The position numbers and the translations under genes were made by a program. Shown here in pieces: positions 16,613-24,591 of a stretch of DNA of 64,000 nucleotides (positions are counted from its first letter, which is position 1; every line of letters begins with the position of its first letter). The stretch lies in assembly GCF_003515065.1 (NCBI RefSeq), contig NZ_QXGH01000017.1:124001-188000 (forward strand), read 5' to 3'. Under the pieces are notes generated by a model. The model searched no databases. It saw nothing but the letters and a program-made list of their open reading frames with translations, and was not told where the DNA came from. The stretch comes from Nocardioides immobilis. Lineage in GTDB: Bacteria > Actinomycetota > Actinomycetes > Propionibacteriales > Nocardioidaceae.

Positions 16613-18604
16613 GTGACGCTCACGCCTCTTTCCCTGCCCTCGTCCGACGACGCCCCGACCTGGGGTGAGTGGGTGCGGTCCCGGTCCTCCGCCGAGCTCG
16701 ACCGGGCCCGCGAGCTCGTCTCCACCATCCGCACCGCGTCGCCGCAGGCCGCACTCGAGGTGCTCCGCGCGTGGGACCGGGCGACCGGCCACCTCGGGAA
16801 CGCGGCCGCCCTCGGTTCGTTGTTCGGCAACGTCCACCCCGACGAGAGCGTGCGCGACGTCGCCGACGAGGCCGAGCAGGAAGCCCAGCGGCTGTCGACC
16901 GCGTGGAGCCTCGACCGCGGGCTGTACGACGCGTTCGCCGCCCTCGACGCCACGGTCATCGCCGGCGATCCACTGGCGACCCGGCTGCTGGAGAAGGTCC
17001 GCAAGGACTTCCGCCGCTCGGGCGTCGACCGCGACGAGGAGACCAGGGCGCGGATCTCGGCGATCCGGGACCGGCTGACCGAGCTCGACCAGGAGTTCAG
17101 CAAGATCGCCCGCGACGACGTCCGCAGCATTCGCGTCGCCGCCGAGCGGCTCGCCGGCCTGCCGGCGGACTGGCTCGAGGCCCACCCCGCCGGCGACGAC
17201 GGGCTGGTCACGGTCACGACCGACTACCCGGACGCGATCCCGGTGCGGGTGTTCGCGCATGACCAGGGCGTCCGCCGCGAGATCGTCACCGCGTTCCTGC
17301 AGCGCGGCTGGCCGACCGCCGAACCCGTCCTCGAGGAGATGTTCGCCCTCCGCCAGGAGCTCGCGTCGCTGGTCGGCTACCCGGACTGGCCGTCGTACGA
17401 CACGGACGTGAAGATGATCGGCACCGGCGCGGCCATCCCGGAGTTCATCGAGAAGATCGCGGCTGGGGCCGAGGAGCCGATGCGGGCCGACCTCGGCGTG
17501 CTCCTCGAGCGCTACCGCCACGACTTCCCGGATGCCACGGAGGTCCCGCTCTACGACTCCTTCTACTACCAGGAGAAGGTCCGGCAGGAGCAGTACGACG
17601 TCGACGGCCAGCGGGTGCGCACCTACTTCGAGTTCCCCAAGGTGCGGCAGGGCCTGCTGGACGTGACCGGCCGGCTGTTCGGGCTGCGCTACGAGCCGGT
17701 CGACGTACCCGTGTGGCACGAGGACGTCGCGGCGTACGACGTCTTCCGTTCCGACGGCGATGAGTCTCTCGGCCGGATCTTCCTGGACCTGCACCCGCGC
17801 GACGGAAAGTACAAGCACGCCGCGCAGTTCACGCTCACCGACGGCGTGGCCGGCGAGCAGGTGCCGGAGGGCGTGCTGGTGTGCAACTTCTCGCGTGGCC
17901 TGATGGAGCACGACCACGTGGTGACGCTGTTCCACGAGTTCGGGCACCTGCTGCACCACGTGCTCGCCGGCCACGGCGAGTGGTACCGCTTCGCCGGCAT
18001 CGCCACCGAGTGGGACTTCGTCGAGGCGCCGAGCCAGATGCTCGAGGAGTGGGCGTGGGACCCGGCCGTACTCCGCAGCTTCGCCACCGACGCCGCCGGC
18101 GAGCCGATCCCGGACCAGCTGGTCGAGGCGATGCGCCGGTCCGACGACTACGGCAAGGGCATCTACGCGCGGACCCAGATGTTCTACGCCGCGATCTCGT
18201 ACTGGTTCCACGCCGACGAGGCGCGCCGCGCCGCCGGTGAGGAGGTCGCGTCGCTGACCGACCGGATGATCACGTTCCAGAAGAAGTACGCCGCGCTGCC
18301 CTACCTCGAGGGCACCCACTTCTTTGCCGCGTTCGGCCACCTCGGCGGCTACAGCTCGGCCTACTACACCTACATGTGGTCGCTGGTGATCGCGAAGGAC
18401 ATGTTCAGCGCCTTCGAGGCCGAGGGAGCAGGCGACCCGTTCGCCCCTGGCAGTCTGGCCGTCGCCACCCGCTACCGGGACCGGGTGCTCGCGCCGGGCG
18501 GCACACAGGACGCGGCCGACCTGGTCGCCGACTTCCTGGGTCGCCCGTACTCGTTCGACTCGTACGCCGCCTGGCTCGCGCGATCGACGCGGCCTTCGTC
18601 GTAG
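16613..18604 (+). CDS. M3-family zinc oligopeptidase
   Basis: Cytoplasmic thimet-oligopeptidase-like enzyme of 663 residues that degrades short peptides. The zinc motif HEFGH is at 441-445 (context VVTLFHEFGHLLHHVL), and the third ligand lies in FVEAPSQMLEEWAWD. The C-terminal block LGGYSSAYYTYMWSLVIAKD forms the substrate-contacting Tyr-rich loop of the family. The length matches M3A peptidases and there is no signal peptide. The GTG start at 16613 gives MTLTPLSLPSSDDAPTWGEW. It is divergent from the TasA-like operon, with 207 bp between. Confidence 0.93.
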   Translation: MTLTPLSLPSSDDAPTWGEWVRSRSSAELDRARELVSTIRTASPQAALEVLRAWDRATGHLGNAAALGSLFGNVHPDESVRDVADEAEQEAQRLSTAWSLDRGLYDAFAALDATVIAGDPLATRLLEKVRKDFRRSGVDRDEETRARISAIRDRLTELDQEFSKIARDDVRSIRVAAERLAGLPADWLEAHPAGDDGLVTVTTDYPDAIPVRVFAHDQGVRREIVTAFLQRGWPTAEPVLEEMFALRQELASLVGYPDWPSYDTDVKMIGTGAAIPEFIEKIAAGAEEPMRADLGVLLERYRHDFPDATEVPLYDSFYYQEKVRQEQYDVDGQRVRTYFEFPKVRQGLLDVTGRLFGLRYEPVDVPVWHEDVAAYDVFRSDGDESLGRIFLDLHPRDGKYKHAAQFTLTDGVAGEQVPEGVLVCNFSRGLMEHDHVVTLFHEFGHLLHHVLAGHGEWYRFAGIATEWDFVEAPSQMLEEWAWDPAVLRSFATDAAGEPIPDQLVEAMRRSDDYGKGIYARTQMFYAAISYWFHADEARRAAGEEVASLTDRMITFQKKYAALPYLEGTHFFAAFGHLGGYSSAYYTYMWSLVIAKDMFSAFEAEGAGDPFAPGSLAVATRYRDRVLAPGGTQDAADLVADFLGRPYSFDSYAAWLARSTRPSS

Positions 18605-18648
18605 GCGCCCGCCCGGGTGCCCGCGCGGGGGCGCGCGCCCCGAGGGCT

Positions 18649-18766
18649 GTAACTCGGTGTGCAGTTCGCTCCCACGGAGATCCGTGCGCTCCCTCGGTGC
18701 TCTGACCGGTCAGAACACCGAGGGAGCGTGCCGACCGCCCGGCGAGCGTTCTGGACACTGAGTTAC
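18649..18766. repeat. 118-bp imperfect palindrome
   Basis: Two 59-bp arms meet at 18707/18708 and align without gaps. The inner arms GCTCCCTCGGTG and GGTCAGAACACCGAGGGAG-like sequence pair over 19 bp with one mismatch, and the outer arms GTAACTCGGTGT (18649-18660) and ACACTGAGTTAC (18755-18766) pair with one mismatch; the middle is weakly paired. It lies 44 bp after the M3 peptidase stop and ends 7 bp before the -35 box of the PadR promoter. It may terminate the peptidase transcript, or be a genomic repeat. Confidence 0.6.
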
Positions 18767-18773
18767 TCCCGCC

Positions 18774-18815
18774 TTGTGCGGCGCGACCTTCACCGATAGA
18801 GTAGCGATATATCGC
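18774..18815 (+). promoter_or_regulatory. padR promoter with overlapping operator
   Basis: TTGTGC (18774-18779) and TAGAGT (18797-18802) are spaced by 17 bp. A perfect palindrome GCGATATATCGC (18804-18815) covers the expected transcription start. AT-rich palindromes of this kind are typical PadR-family targets, so autorepression is likely. Confidence 0.6.
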
Positions 18816-18851
18816 GACATGATTCCGAAGGTCGCGAGGGAGGAGAAGGCC

Positions 18852-19547
18852 GTGACCGGCTTCAACAAGCACTTCGGCCCGTTCTGGGCCGCGATGGGGG
18901 ACTGCGGTCCCCAGCACCAGCACCGCCCCGGCCCGTGGGGCAACCCCTGGGAGCGCGGCGCGCACCACCGCGGTGGCGGTCCCGGCGGACCGCCGCCCTG
19001 GCTCGCCGGCCTGCTCGGGATGGGGCGACCGGAGGGGGCGCGCGGCGCTCGGGTACGACGCGGCGACGTCCGCTCGGCGATCCTCGACGTGCTCCGCGCC
19101 GCCCAGGAGCGGGACGAGTCGATCAACGGCTACCAGGTGATCCAGCAGATCACCGACCGCAGCGGCGGGGCCTGGCGGCCCAGCCCGGGGTCGGTCTACC
19201 CGACCATCCAGCAGCTCGAGGACGAGGCCCTCGTCGAGACCGACGACGAGCGGGGCAGGCGAGCACTGCGCCTGACGGACGCGGGTGCGACGTACTGCAC
19301 CGAGCACGCCGAGGAGCTGGCCGCCGTCTGGGCGCCGTTCGAGCGCGCCGAGGCCGAGTGGCCGGGCGAGCACGCCGACATCAAGGCGGAGATCCCGCAG
19401 GTGATGGGCGCGGTCTGGCAGATCGTCACCGGCGGTGACGACTCCCAGCGCCGCGCCGCCGTCGAGGTGCTGGTCGACGCCCGGCGCAAGCTCTACGGAA
19501 TCCTCGCCGACGGCCCGGCCGCCGACGAGTCCACCGACGACGAGTGA
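18852..19547 (+). CDS. PadR-family transcriptional regulator
   Basis: DNA-binding repressor of 231 residues. Residues 1-55 are a low-complexity Gly/His/Pro-rich segment (PQHQHRPGPWGNPW). The winged helix starts at RRGDVRSAILDVLRAAQERD and contains INGYQVIQQITDRSGGAWRP and SPGSVYPTIQQLEDEALVET, the PadR core. The C-terminal helix mediates dimerisation. I place the start at GTG 18852, preceded by GGAGGAGAAGG; the frame stays open 26 codons upstream across the promoter. The operator-like palindrome at 18804-18815 suggests autoregulation. No obvious target transporter is adjacent. Confidence 0.88.
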   Translation: MTGFNKHFGPFWAAMGDCGPQHQHRPGPWGNPWERGAHHRGGGPGGPPPWLAGLLGMGRPEGARGARVRRGDVRSAILDVLRAAQERDESINGYQVIQQITDRSGGAWRPSPGSVYPTIQQLEDEALVETDDERGRRALRLTDAGATYCTEHAEELAAVWAPFERAEAEWPGEHADIKAEIPQVMGAVWQIVTGGDDSQRRAAVEVLVDARRKLYGILADGPAADESTDDE

Positions 19548-19710
19548 CCGCCAACTGATTCGGCACCCGCGGCAGCCACCATTGGTCTGACGGCGCGAGC
19601 GTGTCGCATACGGCGCTCGCCGCCCGGGCCCTCGCACGCTCGGCCCAGGGGCTTCGCGCCGTGCGGCTTCGCCGCCGTGCGCCACGCTGCCGCGCACTAG
19701 GCTGCCGCGG

Positions 19711-21057
19711 GTGAGGACCGTCGCCCGCGCAGCCGCCGTCGCCGCGCTCGCGCTCGGCGTGGGCGCGTGGACGCCGTACGGCGCTGCCGGCGCCGAGCCG
19801 GTCGATCTCGGTGGCCAGCCGGTCGCCGGCGGCACCGGCAGCACGGATCGCAACGAGCCGACGTCGCTCACCGCCGGGCTGTGGCGCGACACGCTCGGCA
19901 CCGGGACCGACGACGAGCACTACTTCGTCTACGAGCGCCAGATGCGCGAGAGCACGGTCCACGTGGGTCTGGTCGGCGTATCCCAGGACCCGGCCGGCGA
20001 CGGGATCGGTCTTCAGGTGCTGGCCGGCGAGACCGACTGCGGGAGCAACACCGACGACCCCGGCTCCTACGCGGCCCACAGCGTGTTCGGGATCGCCGTG
20101 GACGTCGGACCGGCCGACATCGGCGACCATCAGAGCGAGTGCCTGCGCGCCCCGAGCCTGGCGATCATCGTCAATCGCGGCTACTCGTCGAGCACCCAGG
20201 ACCTGCCGATCGCGATCAAGATCGTGGAGGAGGCGCCCGTCGTCGAGCTCGATCCCGAGAACCCGGGCCTGCCCGAGCCTGACGACGTGCTCAGCTACCC
20301 GCCGCCGAGCGGCGCCAGCCCCGAAGACCTGGCCGGCGGCTCCTCCTTCGATGACGCGCCGGCGATCGACCCGACCGCGGATGGTGTGACGGTGACGACG
20401 ACGGTCGCCGAGGGCAGTGAGGTGCTCTACCGGGTGCCCGTCGACTGGGGCCAGCAGGTGGTCGCGACGGCCCGGGTCCCCGCGATGGACCCGGCCACCC
20501 AGGAGCGGACCGGCGGCAGCGGCCCGTACGTCGACCTCCGCATCATCGACCCCCTCCGCGCCGTCGTCGGTGAGGCGGACGCCGAGGCGACGACCACCGG
20601 CTCCTACGGCACCGAGCGCGCCGAGCTCAGCCGCGGCACCTACCCGCTGCGCTACCTCAACCGGTTCGCGGACCAGTCGCCCCTGGTGCCCGGGGACTTC
20701 TGGGTCGCCTTCGCGGTCCAGGCGCTGCCGGCCGACGCCGGTCGCGACGCCCTCGACGTACCGGTCGAGGTGACGATCGCGGTGGTCGCGGGCGCAGGCG
20801 AAGGGGCGCCCGAGCACCAGGCCACCGTCCAGGCCCCGGGGGGCGGCGCCGGGCCGGACGGCTACGCGGCGGAGACGCCGTACCTCGTCGGCGACGGTGA
20901 GTTCTCCGCCGTCGCCTCGGGCAACCCGTTCACGCCGGAGATGGACGACGAGGCCTGGTGGGGTCCGCGTCGGGGCCTCGGGGTCGGCGTGGGTGTCATC
21001 AGCCTCGCCTGTTGCGCCGTCGGAGCGGTCTGGCTCACCCGGCGCCGGGCGCGCTGA
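19711..21057 (+). CDS. Secreted, C-terminally membrane-anchored protein of unknown function
   Basis: Exported protein of 448 residues with no family that I recognise. The signal peptide is MRTVARAAAVAALALGVGAW, with likely cleavage near AAGAEP. The extracellular part is beta-rich and acidic, in two related halves that each contain a jelly-roll-like pattern (EHYFVYERQMRESTVHVGLV and SEVLYRVPVDWGQQVVATAR), separated by a Pro-rich hinge LPEPDDVLSYPPPSGASPED. A single TM (GVGVISLACCAVGAVWL) and RRRAR close the protein, a type I topology. GTG 19711 is the first start of the signal peptide. The convergent neighbour is a Ser/Thr kinase gene. Confidence 0.75.
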   Translation: MRTVARAAAVAALALGVGAWTPYGAAGAEPVDLGGQPVAGGTGSTDRNEPTSLTAGLWRDTLGTGTDDEHYFVYERQMRESTVHVGLVGVSQDPAGDGIGLQVLAGETDCGSNTDDPGSYAAHSVFGIAVDVGPADIGDHQSECLRAPSLAIIVNRGYSSSTQDLPIAIKIVEEAPVVELDPENPGLPEPDDVLSYPPPSGASPEDLAGGSSFDDAPAIDPTADGVTVTTTVAEGSEVLYRVPVDWGQQVVATARVPAMDPATQERTGGSGPYVDLRIIDPLRAVVGEADAEATTTGSYGTERAELSRGTYPLRYLNRFADQSPLVPGDFWVAFAVQALPADAGRDALDVPVEVTIAVVAGAGEGAPEHQATVQAPGGGAGPDGYAAETPYLVGDGEFSAVASGNPFTPEMDDEAWWGPRRGLGVGVGVISLACCAVGAVWLTRRRAR

Positions 21058-21074
21058 CGCCACGGGATCCGGGC

Positions 21075-22151
21075 TCAGCCCAGCAGCAGCCAGCCGCTGA
21101 CGACCAGTCCGAGCAGGCCGATGACCAGCAGCAGCACCGGCGCCAGCACGCCCGGCCGCGCCGGACTCGGGACCAGCTGGTGCAGCGTCTCCTCCTGGGT
21201 ACGTCGCGGCGGCGCGGGTGGCGGCGGGATCGTCGGGGCCGACGACGGCCCGGTCGGCGGGGGCGGCGGGTACGCCGCGGTCGCGCGCGCCACGGTGCCG
21301 CCGCCCGCGGCCACCGGCAGCGGCGGGAAGACGTCGGTGACGGTGATCGGGTCGGCCGGGTCGGCGGGCAGGTCCAGCAGCCTCCGGAGCGCCGGCAAGG
21401 CGCGGAGCTCGGTCGCGCTCGGGCGTGCCTCCGGGTCGTACGCCGTCGCCGCCGCGATCAGGTCCACCACCGCATCCCGGGCGGGGTCGCCGTTGCGCAG
21501 CGGGGCCGGGTCGAACGGCGCGGCCTCGCGGGGCGGCCGGGTCGCGGTGAGCATCTCGAGCACCACCATGCCGAGGGCGTAGATGTCCGCGCTGGGGTCG
21601 GGGTCGGCGCCGAGCTGCTGCTCGGGCGGCATGTAGCCGGGCGTCCCGATGACCATGGCGACATGGGTGAGCCTGGCCTCGTCGGTCGGCACCGCGATCC
21701 CGAAGTCGGTGAGCCGGAGGTGCGGTACGCCGCGACCGGTCGGCTCGAGCAGCAGGTTGCCGGGCTTCACGTCGCGATGCACGATGCCCGCCGCGTGCAC
21801 GGCCTCCAGCGCCTGGAGGGTCTGGTCGACGAGTCGGCCGATCCAGCGCGGCGGGAGCGCGCCGTACTTCCGCATCAAGGTCGACACCGACCCGCCGGCG
21901 ACCAGCGGCATGGTGAACAGCACCCGGTCGTCGACGCCGGCCCACGACTGCGGCGTGACGATGTGGGTGTGGTCGATCCGCAGCGACTGCTCCCGGACGA
22001 ACCGGAGCAGCATCGCGGCGTCGCTCTGGTTGAGCATCTTGGCCGCCTTGACCTGGCCGTCCATCCGGTCCAGCACCCGCCACACGGTGCCCATGCCGCC
22101 CGAGGCGATCGGGTCGATCAGCTCGTACCGACCGGCGAAGACCTCACCCAT
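21075..22151 (-). CDS. Serine/threonine protein kinase
   Basis: Hanks-type kinase of 358 residues. The Gly-rich loop IASGGMGTVWR is followed by the ATP lysine in VKAAKML (about 38), the catalytic loop HRDVKPGN (Asp about 127), DFGIAV (Asp about 149) and GTPGYMPPEQQ. After the kinase domain comes a Pro-rich juxtamembrane part (AAYPPPPPTGPSSAPTIPPP) and one C-terminal TM (VLAPVLLLVIGLLGLVVSGW) with almost no extracellular tail, so it lacks the PASTA sensor of PknB. Targets are unknown. Confidence 0.93.
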   Translation of the reverse strand: MGEVFAGRYELIDPIASGGMGTVWRVLDRMDGQVKAAKMLNQSDAAMLLRFVREQSLRIDHTHIVTPQSWAGVDDRVLFTMPLVAGGSVSTLMRKYGALPPRWIGRLVDQTLQALEAVHAAGIVHRDVKPGNLLLEPTGRGVPHLRLTDFGIAVPTDEARLTHVAMVIGTPGYMPPEQQLGADPDPSADIYALGMVVLEMLTATRPPREAAPFDPAPLRNGDPARDAVVDLIAAATAYDPEARPSATELRALPALRRLLDLPADPADPITVTDVFPPLPVAAGGGTVARATAAYPPPPPTGPSSAPTIPPPPAPPRRTQEETLHQLVPSPARPGVLAPVLLLVIGLLGLVVSGWLLLG

Positions 22152-22165
22152 GCCGTGAGCCTAGC

Positions 22166-22232
22166 TGCGTCGTACCTGAAGAAACGGCCCCGGATCGGCC
22201 GAATCTGGGGCCGAAAGTTCAGGTACGACGCA
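22166..22232. repeat. Dispersed palindromic element, copy 1
   Basis: Perfect 15-bp ends TGCGTCGTACCTGAA (22166-22180) and TTCAGGTACGACGCA (22218-22232) enclose a GC-rich inner stem CGGCCCCGGAT/ATCTGGGGCCG. It lies between the stop of the GNAT gene and the start of the kinase gene. Related copies are at 54114-54176 and 56819-56881. Confidence 0.8.
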
Positions 22233-22234
22233 AC

Positions 22235-23161
22235 TCAGACGAGGTCGATCGCGCGGTTGACCCAGACCGCCTCCGGGACCATCCCGACCCGCTCGTAGAG
22301 CGAGAGGGCACCGGTCCGCGAGTCGGTGGCGAGGCACGAGCTCGCGGCGCCCCGCTCCCGGCCGGCCGCGAAGGCGGCGACCAGCAGCGCCTGGGCGAGG
22401 CCGCGGTTGCGGTGGTCACGGTGCACCGCCAGCCGGGACACGTAGGTCTCGCGCTTGCCGTCGAGGTTGCTCACCGTCGTGAACACGGCACCGGCGATGG
22501 CGCCGGTGGGCACGACGACCACCTGCAGGTTCCACGGCTCGAAGCCGGGGCGCTGCCACACCTCGGCGGCGAAGTCCTCGAAGGAGTCCTTGTGGCGGTC
22601 CGACCACTCGAGGAACGCGTCCTCGATGACGTGCCACACCTGCTCGTGGTCGGCCTCGGTGGCGATCCGGATCGCGTACCCCTCCGGGAGCGGTCGCTCC
22701 TCGATCGTCCGCCCGGCCGGCAGCCGGAGCACCCAGCTCGTCCACCGCACCCGGTAGCCGAGGGCGGCGAGCAGCCGGTCGCCCGCCGAGCCCTCCGGCA
22801 CCGGCATCCCGACCACGGTCGAGCCGCGCGACCTGGCGAGCTCGCGCACCCACGCGGCGAGCCAGGTGCCGATCCCGCGGCCGCGGACGTCGGGATGGAC
22901 GGCGACGTCGTAGCGGTCGGCGCCCATCAGCTCGGCGTACGCCACGATCCGGTCGCCGTCAGCAGGGTCGAGGACCGCGACGGAGCTGCCCGCCAGGTCG
23001 TACGACGGCCGCTGCCACTCCGCGATCAGGTCCTCCTCCTCGATCTCGACCGTCCCGACGTCGTGGAGCTCCTGGGCCGCCATCAGCGCATGCACAGCGC
23101 CGGAGTCGGACGGATCCAGCGGCCGCGTGGTCAGGCCGGGAGGTAGCGAAATGTCAGGCAC
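22235..23161 (-). CDS. Tandem GNAT acetyltransferase
   Basis: Protein of 308 residues with two GNAT folds. The N-terminal domain carries the acetyl-CoA loop VHPDVRGRGIGTWLAAWV; the C-terminal domain carries VHRDHRNRGLAQALLVAAF and the end ALSLYERVGMVPEAVWV. Both motif A loops (R/Q-x-x-G-x-G/A) are present, so both sites may bind CoA. Substrate unknown. The GTG start at 23161 lies inside a hairpin (23159-23187), which could limit initiation. MshD also has this architecture, but the characteristic mycothiol synthase motifs were not evident to me, so I keep the general name. Confidence 0.85.
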   Translation of the reverse strand: MPDISLPPGLTTRPLDPSDSGAVHALMAAQELHDVGTVEIEEEDLIAEWQRPSYDLAGSSVAVLDPADGDRIVAYAELMGADRYDVAVHPDVRGRGIGTWLAAWVRELARSRGSTVVGMPVPEGSAGDRLLAALGYRVRWTSWVLRLPAGRTIEERPLPEGYAIRIATEADHEQVWHVIEDAFLEWSDRHKDSFEDFAAEVWQRPGFEPWNLQVVVVPTGAIAGAVFTTVSNLDGKRETYVSRLAVHRDHRNRGLAQALLVAAFAAGRERGAASSCLATDSRTGALSLYERVGMVPEAVWVNRAIDLV

Positions 23162-23187
23162 CCGGGGGAGTTTGCTCCACCCGGGTG
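23159..23187 (-). terminator. Hairpin between the YceI and GNAT genes, covering the GNAT start codon
   Basis: CACCCGGG plus GGAG (23159-23170) pairs with CTCC plus CCCGGGTG (23175-23187), with a one-base bulge and loop TTTG. It could end the YceI transcript 34 bp after its stop, or hide the GNAT start codon in read-through mRNA. Confidence 0.5.
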
Positions 23188-23220
23188 TCTGTCGCGAGCG
23201 AATAACTCAGCTCGTGCTAC

Positions 23221-23781
23221 TCAGCTGTTGCGAATGGCAGAGATGTCGAACTCGAGCTTGATCTTCTCCGAGACGAGGATGCCGCCGGTCTCGAGCGCGG
23301 CGTTCCAGGTGAGGCCCCAGTCCTTCCGGTTGACCGTCGTCTCGCCCTCGAACCCGGCGCGGAGGTTGCCGAACGGGTCCTTCGCGGAGCCGCCCTCCTC
23401 GAACACGATGGTCACGGGGTGGCTGACGTCCTTGATGGTCAGGTCGCCGGTGATGGTCCACTCCTCGCCGTCACGGCTGACGGCGGTGGAGGCGAACGTC
23501 CACTCCGGGAAGTTCTCGACGTCGAAGAAGTCGGCGGACTGGAGGTGACCGTCGCGGTCCGCGCTGCCGGTGCTGACGCTCGCGGCCTTGATCGTCAGGG
23601 TGACGGACGACGCGGCCGGGTTGGCGGTGTCGATGTGGGCGGTGCCCTCCCAGTCGGCGAACGAGCCGCGGACCTTGGTCACCATCGCGTGCCGGGCGAC
23701 GAAGCCAAGCCGGCTGTGGGACGTGTCGATGGTGTAGTCGCCGCTGATGTCGGTGAGTGCCGGGGTGATGGTCTCGGTCAT
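23221..23781 (-). CDS. YceI-family lipocalin-like protein
   Basis: Protein of 186 residues spanning one complete YceI domain, a lipocalin-like barrel that binds polyisoprenoid or other amphiphilic ligands. Typical blocks are GDYTIDTSHSRLGFVARHAM, ADRDGHLQSADFFDVENFPE, LTIKDVSHPVTIVFE and TTVNRKDWGLTWNAALETGG. There is no signal peptide, so it is the cytosolic actinobacterial type. It has its own ATG with AGGAGG-like bases (GGAGGAACG) upstream. Confidence 0.93.
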   Translation of the reverse strand: MTETITPALTDISGDYTIDTSHSRLGFVARHAMVTKVRGSFADWEGTAHIDTANPAASSVTLTIKAASVSTGSADRDGHLQSADFFDVENFPEWTFASTAVSRDGEEWTITGDLTIKDVSHPVTIVFEEGGSAKDPFGNLRAGFEGETTVNRKDWGLTWNAALETGGILVSEKIKLEFDISAIRNS

Positions 23782-23882
23782 CGTTCCTCCTGGGGTAGCG
23801 GGCGTCGGGCCCGATTGGTTGAAGTCTCAACTACTCCAGCAAAGCGGACCGCGGTCCTATTCCGCAAGGATGGGAAAAGGTC

Positions 23883-23926
23883 GAAAAAGACCGAAGGGCC
23901 GCGTCCTGGTGGACGCGACCCTTCGG
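23883..23926 (-). terminator. Rho-independent terminator of the 55-residue protein gene
   Basis: CCGAAGGG and GCGTCC (23891-23906) pair with GGACGC and CCCTTCGG (23911-23926) around loop TGGT. On the minus strand the stem is followed by TCTTTTT (23883-23889), a classical intrinsic terminator. Confidence 0.8.
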
Positions 23927-23937
23927 GAGCTCGGCAG

Positions 23938-24105
23938 TCAGGCGGCGTGGTGCACGGTCGCCGGCGGCGCGGTGCTGGCCTGGGTGCTGGCGGCGGTGCC
24001 GGCCTCGATCCACACGGCCTGCGGTCGGGTGCGGCCCTGCTCATCGGTCACCGGAACCCACCGCATCTCGAGACGCGGCCGGTCGGCCGTCAGTACGTCA
24101 CGCAT
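23938..24105 (-). CDS. Small protein of 55 residues
   Basis: Short gene starting MRDVLTADRPRLEMRWVPVT, continuing DEQGRTRPQAVWIEAG and ending in an Ala/Thr-rich tail TAPPATVHHAA. It has a near-ideal ribosome site (AGGAGGT, 6 bases before ATG 24105) and a strong terminator just downstream, so it is very probably an expressed single-gene unit. I recognise no domain; the first 35 residues look like a conserved core and the tail like linker. Soluble, no membrane segment. Function unknown. Confidence 0.75.
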   Translation of the reverse strand: MRDVLTADRPRLEMRWVPVTDEQGRTRPQAVWIEAGTAASTQASTAPPATVHHAA

Positions 24106-24319
24106 GGGCTACCTCCTGTTCATGTTCTGTTCACCAAGATACCACGGCCCCCACTGGTGGTCTGAAGTTCGACCGATTTCGGTGGCCGACACTCCACTTC
24201 GGCCCTTGGTTCCGGCTCCGTGGCCACCGATCTCCTCCACCTGAGCGCCGTTCCCGACGTTCTGCCCGATTTCGGGCAGGAAGTTGGCAAACGTCGCCAT
24301 TGGCGCGCATCATCGAGGT

Positions 24320-24583
24320 GTGCCCGCCGATCCGCGCCTCGTCCGCCACGTCGTGGCCACCACCGCGCTGGCGCCGACCGAGGCGACCCGGGTGATCGAG
24401 GACGTGCTGGCGTTCCACCAGGAGCCGGTGGAGGCCTACGTCCGACGCCGGCACGGCGAGCTAAAGCTCCGCGGCGCCAAGAACGCCGACATCTTCGGCA
24501 CCCTGCGCGACGAGCTGGCCGACCGCCCGGTCGCCGCGCCCGACCTGTCCGAGCGCCAGCTGCGCCGGATGATCTACGGCTAG
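24320..24583 (+). CDS. Conserved-looking small protein upstream of glmS
   Basis: Helical, charged protein of 87 residues starting MPADPRLVRHVVATTALAPT from GTG 24320; an open frame reaches 24284. The middle reads EDVLAFHQEPVEAYVRRRHG, with a basic patch, and the end LSERQLRRMIYG. It ends 8 bp before glmS and is probably co-transcribed with it. I know of no domain name. A DNA- or RNA-binding role is possible from its Arg-rich helices but unsupported. Confidence 0.7.
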   Translation: MPADPRLVRHVVATTALAPTEATRVIEDVLAFHQEPVEAYVRRRHGELKLRGAKNADIFGTLRDELADRPVAAPDLSERQLRRMIYG

Positions 24584-24591
24584 GAGCTCCC

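Noticed and set aside
19426..22083. Very long open frame on the minus strand (885 codons), and similar ones at 3466-6411 and 60315-63077
   Set aside because: They run antisense to, or out of frame with, genes having clear family motifs. Their translations are Arg/Ala/Gly/Pro-rich low complexity, as expected from GC-rich shadow frames.
22235..23161. Mycothiol synthase (mshD)
   Set aside because: The tandem GNAT architecture and length fit, but I could not identify diagnostic MshD motifs or mycothiol-gene neighbours.
24584..24591. glmS ribozyme upstream of glmS
   Set aside because: There are only 8 bp between the upstream gene and glmS, too short for the ribozyme.
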